Origin: CAYYGL01 sp964471235
Lineage (GTDB): Bacteria > Calditrichota > Calditrichia > RBG-13-44-9 > J075
Reading direction: 5' to 3'
DNA: 6,018 nucleotides
Assembly: GCA_964471235.1 (NCBI GenBank)
Contig: CAYYGL010000242.1
Span: forward strand, 1 to 6,018
The number at the start of each line of letters is the position of its first letter. The stretch's first letter is position 1. The notes under the pieces were generated by a model, which was not told the DNA's origin, did no database searches, and saw nothing but the letters and a program-made list of their open reading frames with translations. Of this stretch, positions 1-5,170 are shown piece after piece. A program made the position numbers and the translations under genes.

Positions 1-1657
1 TAAAAATATCATGAACATCAATTATTCCGACGCCAAAGCCCGGAGCACTTGTACTGTATCTACTCACAAATAAAAAATTGCCGTGTTTACTTAGCCAACA
101 CGTAAAATTGGTCCCATTAGGAACTACAATATTGGTAATTAATGCAGGCAGGCTTTTATCACTCACATCCACGACATGGATTCTGTTATTGTCTCCGATA
201 ACCCAGGCAGTATCATTGCGAACATGGATGTAGCCGCTCCCGGCTAAAGTAAGAAATCCTTCCTCAACAGGATTTGTGGGCTGACTGAGATTGTAAATCC
301 GCAGCTTTGTATCCCCTGTGGAAAGGTATAAATAGTGCCCGGATATAGCATTTGCATTAATCGTGGAATTTCCCGGGGTAGTAGTGTTTAAAAGCACCGG
401 GTTCGCCGGATTTGCCAAATCAAAAATTGAAAACCGATTCCCCCCTAACAAAACGGCATAGTGCCCGAAGGTTTTTACATCTCCCACATCAATCGGATTT
501 AATGAGAGGGTGCTGATTTCAGTAGGAATGGTATCCGCAATGTCTAAGACCGCTACGGTTCTGACAGTATCATCGAAAAAATTATTAACCAGAAGATATT
601 CTTGATTGGTAAGGGAATCGATGTATCCAGAAAAGTCATAATAAGACAATTTTTCATGCCATAATCCCTGGAGGTCAACATACTGGGAGACGCTTTGGGG
701 CTGTATAATTACCTTGGGGGAACGGTTTGGCACAAAGCCGCTGCTATCAACCCCTTCTAATCTATAAAAATAATGCTGGGAGGGATCAAGACCTTCATGA
801 AGGTAATACCTGGTGGTGGTAGGAAAACTGTCCAGCAACGTAGAGGGAGAATCCGTTCCGTAATAGAGGCGGACATGATCAATCCCATGCCCAACATATT
901 TCCAGGTTAGCCAGATTCGATCTGCCTCCGGCACTGCTCGAAAATTATGAAAGAACGTATGGCGAATATTTAACTCCGCCGGGTCGGTTTCAAAAAAGGT
1001 GTGCCCGGGTTCCAGGCGGGGCCACCAGGCAAAAAGCACATCGGCGGCGGGACCCCAGTTGTTATCGTCATACGTTTGCCCGGTGCTGTCGTAGTCACTG
1101 AGCATAATAAACAGATATTCTCTGCTGCCCAGGGAACTGGTGTCCGGATCCCAGAGATGGTTAGCCGGTTTAATCAGACTGTCTTCCACAAAACAAAGAT
1201 TGAGACGCCGGGGATTGGAGGGATCGGAGATATCCCAGGCGGAACCGCGAAAAATTCCCACCCCGGCTGCCGGGTATCCCAAATCCCGACGGTAAGTCTG
1301 GCAATAAGTAGTCTCGGCGCTGGTGAAGCGGATCATAACTTCCACATACTGGGAATCTGCCAAAGTAGAGCCGAAAAAATAAGCCCCAATATCGATGCTG
1401 CCGAAAAACAAATCACCGGCCCAGTTTACGCCGCCCATCCAGCGTGGTTCGGGGTCCCAATCGGCATATAAGTCTAATAAAAAATCAGCCAAATCGGTTG
1501 GTGGTGTTGTGGTGTATCCTGCTGTAACACCCACAGGTTGAGGTTCATGAATGTCATGCCCCGGCGTATGGGTCCTGGCATACAGTGCGAACGAACTGAT
1601 CAATAACATCCTTAAAAAGAATGATGAAAACACAAGGGAATGACGGTTCGGTTTCAT
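1..1657 (-). CDS. Secreted LVIVD-repeat / FnIII-like surface protein (3' end outside window)
   Basis: The minus strand is open for 552 codons from an ATG at 1657-1655 and runs off the left edge with no stop. The start is fixed by a strong Shine-Dalgarno sequence (AAGGAGG, 1669-1663) five bases upstream and by a signal peptide: basic MKPNRH, then a hydrophobic stretch to about residue 27 (SSFALYA), with likely cleavage near residues 27-28. Residues 40-235 form an N-terminal module rich in Trp, Asp and Tyr, with WDISDPSNPRRLN (141-153) and YLFIMLSDYD (181-190). Residues 240-320 look like a fibronectin type III domain (RIWLTWKYVG, then HYFYRLEGVDSSG). From about 365 on there are LVIVD-type repeats: FSIFDLANPANPVLLN (409-424), LRIYNLSQPTNPVEEG (452-467) and IHVVDVSDKSLP (493-504). 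LVIVD repeats are thought to fold as a beta-propeller. The product is therefore probably exported and cell-surface or extracellular. Substrate and role are unknown. A C-terminal sorting domain could lie outside the window but cannot be seen. Confidence 0.9.
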   Translation of the reverse strand, partial: MKPNRHSLVFSSFFLRMLLISSFALYARTHTPGHDIHEPQPVGVTAGYTTTPPTDLADFLLDLYADWDPEPRWMGGVNWAGDLFFGSIDIGAYFFGSTLADSQYVEVMIRFTSAETTYCQTYRRDLGYPAAGVGIFRGSAWDISDPSNPRRLNLCFVEDSLIKPANHLWDPDTSSLGSREYLFIMLSDYDSTGQTYDDNNWGPAADVLFAWWPRLEPGHTFFETDPAELNIRHTFFHNFRAVPEADRIWLTWKYVGHGIDHVRLYYGTDSPSTLLDSFPTTTRYYLHEGLDPSQHYFYRLEGVDSSGFVPNRSPKVIIQPQSVSQYVDLQGLWHEKLSYYDFSGYIDSLTNQEYLLVNNFFDDTVRTVAVLDIADTIPTEISTLSLNPIDVGDVKTFGHYAVLLGGNRFSIFDLANPANPVLLNTTTPGNSTINANAISGHYLYLSTGDTKLRIYNLSQPTNPVEEGFLTLAGSGYIHVRNDTAWVIGDNNRIHVVDVSDKSLPALITNIVVPNGTNFTCWLSKHGNFLFVSRYSTSAPGFGVGIIDVHDIF

Positions 1658-1669
1658 AATCCCCTCCTT
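1658..1669 (-). promoter_or_regulatory. Ribosome binding site of the secreted-protein gene
   Basis: Read on the minus strand, AAGGAGGGG (1669-1661) lies directly before ATT and the ATG at 1657. The core AAGGAGG has a five-base spacing. This near-perfect anti-16S match decides the start codon. Confidence 0.85.
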
Positions 1670-1687
1670 AACTTTATGAACTTTATG
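1670..1687. repeat. 9-bp perfect tandem repeat in the secreted gene's upstream region
   Basis: AACTTTATG occurs twice head to tail (1670-1678 and 1679-1687) with no spacer. On the minus strand this reads CATAAAGTT twice, immediately before the Shine-Dalgarno sequence. It would sit in the 5' leader or over the promoter of the secreted-protein gene. It could be a paired regulator site or a simple slippage product; the sequence does not decide. Confidence 0.7.
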
Positions 1688-1738
1688 CAAATATTGTAGG
1701 ATTAATGAAAATTTAAAAGATTTTTGGGGGGAAGTATA

Positions 1739-1957
1739 ATGGTTCTTTATTTTTCCATTGACGATGCGGAACGATGATTCCTTCAGGAAGGGTATGTTCT
1801 GCAAAATTCAGACGGAATGTTGCCGCGCCATCCACAACGTTATCACATCGTCATGGTATTTGGGGATGATTCTCCAAAGGCGCACATTGGGTCTGAGGAG
1901 CGTTGCCGTAACTTTTGGTTTATACATCCGGAACGACAAGAACTGGTTTTATCATAA
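1739..1957 (+). pseudogene. Small unrecognised gene interrupted by an in-frame TGA at codon 13
   Basis: In one plus-strand frame ATG (1739-1741) is followed by MVLYFSIDDAER, a TGA (1775-1777), then 59 codons to a TAA at 1955-1957. The post-TGA part starts FLQEGYVLQNSDG, continues PRHPQRYHIVMVFGDDSP and ends ERCRNFWFIHPERQELVLS. The translation has mixed, ordinary protein composition on both sides of the TGA, as if it were one 72-residue protein. A purine-rich GGGGGGAAG (1726-1734) lies four bases before the ATG. The TAA is back-to-back with the kinase TGA on the other strand, a typical convergent gene end. A single change (CGA to TGA, or TGG to TGA) would explain the break. Alternatives are a shorter protein from ATG 1817 (46 residues, poor Shine-Dalgarno), or readthrough or selenocysteine at the TGA. 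The hairpin just after the TGA (TTCC/GGAA, 1778-1789) is too small for a convincing SECIS. I do not recognise the family. Confidence 0.45.
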
Positions 1958-4540
1958 TGCAAGCACCGGTTCATCCAGAACTTGCCGAATCACCTTCCCC
2001 AATTCCCTGGCATTTAAAGGTTTCATAACCATTTTGGAAATCCCGGCAGCCCAGGCTTTTTCCGGATTTAATGTTTCACTAAAACCGGTCATTAAAATAA
2101 CAGGGAAGTCAGGATGGATCTTTAAAATTTTTTGTGCTAACTTGAATCCGGTTAGACCAGGCATGCTATGATCGGTAATCAACAGATCAAAATTTTCCGG
2201 CTTCCGCCGGAATGTTTGGAGGGCATCTGAACTGCTGGTAAATGTGGTCACCTGATACCCCATCCGCTTTAACAGTTCCTTTTCCACCGTCACGATCTCT
2301 TCTTCGTCGTCAACGATCATTATACTTTCGGTTCCGGTGGGAACCACTTCTTCCTCGGATGTTTCATCCGTTACAAGCTTATCCATCAACGGGAAATAGA
2401 CCCGAAAGACGGTTCCTTTTCCGGGCTTGCTTTCGACTTGAATACCCCCATCATGGGAAGAGACAATTCCATGAACCACTGACAATCCCAATCCCGTACC
2501 TTTACCCTGTTCCTTCGTGGTGAAGAAGGGATCAAAAATATGATGAAGTGTCTCTTCATCCATTCCGGAGCCGTTATCCCGGACGATGAGAGATTGGTAG
2601 ACACCATCTTTTAACCCCCGAACTTGTTTACCCCGGGGCGATGGCACTGTGACTTCTTTTAACTCTACTTCCAACAGACCTCCTTCTTCGATCATTGCAT
2701 GATATGCATTGGTGCAGAGATTCATAACTACCTGATGCACCTGTGTGGGATTGGCAAATACCGGGCGTTGAGATCGCTCAATATGACAGGTCATTTTAAT
2801 CATAGATGGGAGGGAGGCACGCAAAAGCTTCACAGCTTCTTTTACGATGATGTGCAATTGCACTGGTTTCCGTTCTTGCTTATCCTGACGACTGAACGCC
2901 AGAATTTGTTGAATCAGGTCTTTTGCCCGGTTTGCAGCAGTAAGCACATGGGATAAATAAATGTTGACCGGACTTTCTGGCAGCACATCCATTAATGCCA
3001 GATCGGTATATCCAATGATAGGAGTAATAATATTATTGAAGTCATGGGCAATACCACCTGCTAATGTTCCAATTGTTTCCATTTTTTGGGACTGTATGAG
3101 CTGTCGTTCCAACGATTTCTGTTCACTGGTGTCAAAAAAGTAGCCCTGAAGCTCTGTTAACCGATTGTTATGATCGAATGTACCGATGAGATTGGTAACG
3201 ACATGAATTTGCTTACCATCCTTCCGAAGTAATTCTAACTCCAGCATTTTCAGTTTTTGATGCTGCAAGAGTTTTGTCCAGATTTCTCTCCGGATTTCTT
3301 TTTCCGGAATGATGTCAGCTAATTTCGTGTTGATTAGTTCCGCAGGGGTTTCATACCCCAGGAGGTTTGCACAAACTTTATTGCAAGCGATGATGGTTCC
3401 ATCTGCCCTTGCGATAAAATCCCCGGTCAAATCCTCTTCAAAAAAACGCCTATATCGCGCTTCGCTTTCGCGAAGCATCTCCTCAATCCGTTTTCGATCA
3501 CTTATATCGTGCAATACTACCGTAAAGAGCAACTCGTTTTGTACTCTGACTTTTGAAATGGATGCCTCGGCAGGGAACACTTCTCCGTTTTTTCGTTTTC
3601 CCACAATCTCATCTCGTTCACCAATTCGACGAGAAACAACCTTTGAAGTAGTAAAAGCAGCAATATGATGTCTATGGGCTTTTAAGTATTGGTCCGGGAT
3701 CAACAGATCCAGCGGTTGACCGATAGCTTCCTGGGCACGATAACCAAAAATTCTCTCCGCTCCCTTGTTAAATAAGATAATCCGCTGATCACTTCCAATA
3801 GTAATGATGGCATTGGGAGCGATATCCATGATCCCTTTCAATCGCATCTGACTTTTCAAAAGTTCCCGTTCCACCATTTTTCTATCGGTAATGTCCATCC
3901 CAATTCCCTGCAGCCTCACCGGGGTTCCGTCCTCTCCCAAAATAATATCTGCATGTTGATGGATATCCAGAATCTCCCCGGTCGGTAGTTTAATCCGAAA
4001 ATCAAAACTGAATTCCTTGCCTTCTTGAAATGACTTTTGAATCTGCTCTAACACATAAGCCCGATCTTCCTCATGTATCAGATTGAAATAATCTTTATAC
4101 TCGTTACCGAAGTCTTTACTAAACCCTAACTTAGACATCATGGTTTCCGAACAATATACTGTGTTTTTCCGGATATCCCATTCCCAAAAACACATGCGGG
4201 CTGCCGTCAAAGCCTGTTCTAATTTTGCTTTATACCGTCTCAGCCTTTCTCTGGTATCCCACATCTCCTTAAACATGGGCCGAATGGCGGCTAAGCCGAA
4301 CATTAACATTGCGGAAATGAATAACGCTACCCATTCGGCTGCCGGATCCGGCAGATAGGCAACATTTCCACTCATAAGCCGCACCAATGTAATCATCCTT
4401 CTACCAGCCATAAGCAAGGTAGCAACGGCAAGAACTCCCCATGCAAACCGCTTTCCGGTTTGTTTTATCAATAATAATGACTGAATGGCTGCGCTGAGTT
4501 GAAACAGGATGGAGACTAATAATATAATAGCAGTATTCAT
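1952..4540 (-). CDS. Membrane-bound hybrid sensor histidine kinase with three PAS domains and a C-terminal receiver
   Basis: This intact 862-residue hybrid kinase senses a signal, autophosphorylates on histidine and moves the phosphate to its own receiver. Three probable transmembrane segments lie at about residues 3-25, 32-56 and 68-88, followed by a charged linker (to about 112). PAS domains follow at about 112-222, 231-350 and 361-473, the first two ending in DITDRK and DISDRK. The dimerisation and phosphoacceptor helix has the H-box GGIAHDFNN with His499. The ATPase domain shows the N-box (NLCTNAYHAM, 607-616), G1 (DNGSGM, 655-660), F-box (FDPFFTTK, 669-676) and G2 (GKGTGLGLS, 679-687). 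The receiver (about 738-857) has acidic D744/D745, phosphoacceptor D790 in LITDHSMPG, T818 and K840. All catalytic residues are present. The start ATG has AAGGAG nine bases upstream. There is no HPt or DNA-binding domain, so output must pass to another protein. The ligand is unknown. Confidence 0.97.
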   Translation of the reverse strand: MNTAIILLVSILFQLSAAIQSLLLIKQTGKRFAWGVLAVATLLMAGRRMITLVRLMSGNVAYLPDPAAEWVALFISAMLMFGLAAIRPMFKEMWDTRERLRRYKAKLEQALTAARMCFWEWDIRKNTVYCSETMMSKLGFSKDFGNEYKDYFNLIHEEDRAYVLEQIQKSFQEGKEFSFDFRIKLPTGEILDIHQHADIILGEDGTPVRLQGIGMDITDRKMVERELLKSQMRLKGIMDIAPNAIITIGSDQRIILFNKGAERIFGYRAQEAIGQPLDLLIPDQYLKAHRHHIAAFTTSKVVSRRIGERDEIVGKRKNGEVFPAEASISKVRVQNELLFTVVLHDISDRKRIEEMLRESEARYRRFFEEDLTGDFIARADGTIIACNKVCANLLGYETPAELINTKLADIIPEKEIRREIWTKLLQHQKLKMLELELLRKDGKQIHVVTNLIGTFDHNNRLTELQGYFFDTSEQKSLERQLIQSQKMETIGTLAGGIAHDFNNIITPIIGYTDLALMDVLPESPVNIYLSHVLTAANRAKDLIQQILAFSRQDKQERKPVQLHIIVKEAVKLLRASLPSMIKMTCHIERSQRPVFANPTQVHQVVMNLCTNAYHAMIEEGGLLEVELKEVTVPSPRGKQVRGLKDGVYQSLIVRDNGSGMDEETLHHIFDPFFTTKEQGKGTGLGLSVVHGIVSSHDGGIQVESKPGKGTVFRVYFPLMDKLVTDETSEEEVVPTGTESIMIVDDEEEIVTVEKELLKRMGYQVTTFTSSSDALQTFRRKPENFDLLITDHSMPGLTGFKLAQKILKIHPDFPVILMTGFSETLNPEKAWAAGISKMVMKPLNARELGKVIRQVLDEPVLAL

Positions 4541-4548
4541 GAATACTG
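4531..4548. repeat. 18-bp perfect palindrome over the kinase start codon
   Basis: CAGTATTCATGAATACTG equals its own reverse complement. It covers eight bases before the kinase start codon, the ATG itself (4540-4538 on the minus strand) and seven bases of coding sequence. It could bind a dimeric regulator as DNA, or fold in the mRNA and reduce access to the start codon. The match stops cleanly at 4530/4549. Function is inferred, the palindrome is observed. Confidence 0.75.
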
Positions 4549-4549
4549 A

Positions 4550-4555
4550 CTCCTT
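4550..4555 (-). promoter_or_regulatory. Ribosome binding site of the kinase gene
   Basis: AAGGAG on the minus strand (4555-4550) lies nine bases before the ATG at 4540. The spacing is slightly long, and the bases between fall inside the 18-bp palindrome. Confidence 0.7.
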
Positions 4556-4569
4556 ATCAATAGATATTC

Positions 4570-4590
4570 ACTTTTTTCGCACAAAAAAGT
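4570..4590. repeat. 8-bp inverted repeat in the kinase leader
   Basis: ACTTTTTT (4570-4577) and AAAAAAGT (4583-4590) are perfect reverse complements around the five-base loop CGCAC. The repeat lies 30-50 bases upstream of the kinase start codon. It may be a weak A/U hairpin in the 5' leader or an operator. It lacks the GC stem of an intrinsic terminator. Confidence 0.5.
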
Positions 4591-4691
4591 AAAGCATTGG
4601 GTATGTATAAAGATCGATTGGGAATAAATGCGGGTCTAAATTTGTCCCTTGAAATAATTAAACTACCCCTGATGACATTCTGTAATCAATC

Positions 4692-4713
4692 TAACAGATT
4701 TTGATTTCTGTTA
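4692..4713. repeat. 7-bp inverted repeat with 8-base spacer
   Basis: TAACAGA (4692-4698) and TCTGTTA (4707-4713) are perfect reverse complements separated by TTTTGATT. The centre-to-centre spacing of the arms is 15 bases, compatible with a dimeric regulator site. It lies about 150 bases upstream of the kinase start. Short inverted repeats also arise by chance in AT-rich DNA. Confidence 0.45.
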
Positions 4714-4789
4714 AATGGTGGGGATTTGTTTAAAAATAAGTTAATATAGAAATGAAAAATCCTTTACCTTAATAAAACGACTCGTAACA

Positions 4790-4817
4790 CGTTATTATTC
4801 GACCAAAAGCGTTATTA
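4790..4817. repeat. Direct repeat CGTTATTA with 20-bp period
   Basis: CGTTATTA occurs at 4790-4797 and again at 4810-4817. The period of exactly 20 bases is close to two helical turns, so both copies would face the same side of the DNA. It could be a tandem binding site upstream of the kinase gene. No regulator can be named. Confidence 0.4.
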
Positions 4818-4982
4818 CTTTAAAAAAGGTGGGGGGGGTACAATTTTTTTGAAAAACTTATTTTGAAACTACTCAGGGAGATAAGCGCAAAAGCGGTGCC
4901 TAAAAAAAATTATTGATGAGAGTATGCTCCGGATTGTATCATGTTACATTTACCTTCCTTTGATTCCGGAATGTGCTGTTTT

Positions 4983-5019
4983 ACCGCGACATTCCCCACC
5001 GCGACGGGGCTGCAGTCGC
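4983..5019. repeat. GC-rich nested repeats (direct and inverted)
   Basis: ACCGCGAC is directly repeated at 4983-4990 and 4998-5005. CCCC (4994-4997) can pair with GGGG (5006-5009), and GCGAC (5001-5005) can pair with GTCGC (5015-5019), so mutually exclusive hairpins are possible. This compact structure marks the left part of the GC-rich block that follows the GH31 gene. Confidence 0.45.
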
Positions 5020-5073
5020 AACGATAGAACCTACTCAAAACGTTGCACACGTTGCGTTTGCTTTGCGTTCGCT

Positions 5074-5090
5074 GCGGTTTAGCAAACCGC
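5074..5090. repeat. GC-rich 7-bp hairpin GCGGTTT / AAACCGC
   Basis: GCGGTTT (5074-5080) and AAACCGC (5084-5090) are perfect complements around the three-base loop AGC. This is the strongest hairpin in the intergenic region. It is preceded by a repetitive GCGTTTGC/TTTGCG/TTCGC stretch (about 5054-5076). It has no U-tract on either strand, so it is not a standard terminator. A REP-like dispersed element or a structured RNA are the alternatives. Confidence 0.55.
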
Positions 5091-5141
5091 TGTACGCCAT
5101 TGCTCGGGCATCTAAACAACTTGAGCAGCTACCTTATTTCC

Positions 5142-5170
5142 TGACCGTTTCGGTCACGGTTGTTTTACCG
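5142..5170. repeat. Two adjacent stem-loops at the 3' end of the GH31 gene
   Basis: TGACCG (5142-5147) pairs with CGGTCA (5151-5156) around TTT, eight bases beyond the GH31 stop codon. Next to it CGGT (5157-5160) can pair with ACCG (5167-5170), overlapping the stop codon itself. In the GH31 mRNA these would form at the 3' end and could protect or end the transcript. The sequence after the stem (GGAAATAAGG in the mRNA sense) lacks the U-run of an intrinsic terminator. Confidence 0.5.

Larger units (their letters stand above)
1658..1738. promoter_or_regulatory. Divergent intergenic region with weak promoter-like elements
   Basis: These 81 AT-rich bases separate the secreted-protein gene (minus) from the small frame starting at 1739 (plus), so promoters in both directions would have to lie here or overlap the genes. 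On the minus strand TACAAT (1698-1693) resembles a -10 element, but the hexamer 17 bases upstream (ATCTTT) is a poor -35. On the plus strand TATAAT (1735-1740) is a perfect -10 hexamer, but it overlaps the ATG at 1739, so transcripts starting from it would miss that codon. Its -35 region (around 1712-1717) is also weak. A run of six G (1726-1731) precedes it. No promoter is certain. Confidence 0.35.
4541..5164. other. Long intergenic region between the GH31 gene and the kinase gene
   Basis: About 620 bases separate the stop of the glycosidase from the start of the kinase. I see no convincing protein gene. A minus-strand frame at 4910-5119 starts at TTG without a clear ribosome site and has unusual composition. 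The part from 4541 to about 4930 is AT-rich with poly-A/T tracts and an eight-G run (4831-4838). The part from about 4980 to 5160 is more GC-rich and full of short inverted repeats. No rho-independent terminator with a proper U-tract and no confident -35/-10 pair was found for the kinase, although its promoter must lie here unless it is read through from upstream. Individual repeats are listed separately. Confidence 0.7.

Noticed and set aside
1001..1471. Plus-strand frame of 156 codons
   Set aside because: It lies wholly antisense to the secreted LVIVD/FnIII gene, which has a signal peptide, strong ribosome site and recognisable repeats.
1775..1790. TGA plus adjacent TTCC/GGAA hairpin as a selenocysteine insertion site
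   Set aside because: The stem is only four or five base pairs and begins directly at the TGA. Bacterial SECIS elements have a longer stem with the apical loop further downstream. Kept only as an alternative to a nonsense mutation.
1758..2171. Plus-strand frame of 137 codons across the kinase 3' end
   Set aside because: More than half is antisense to the well-supported receiver domain, and over 1778-1957 a different plus-strand frame has a far more protein-like translation.
4790..4817. CRISPR-like repeat
   Set aside because: Two copies of only eight bases with a 12-base gap; no further copies, no spacer pattern and no cas gene.
4895..4915. Possible intrinsic terminator near the A/T tract
   Set aside because: The only stem nearby (CGC/GCG around AAAA, about 4885-4895) is three base pairs, and on the minus strand the T-run comes before rather than after it.
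4910..5119. Minus-strand frame of 69 codons between the GH31 and kinase genes
   Set aside because: It begins at TTG with no clear ribosome site, crosses the hairpin-rich block, and its Gln/Arg/Lys/Cys-rich translation reflects that repetitive DNA. A real small gene cannot be fully excluded.
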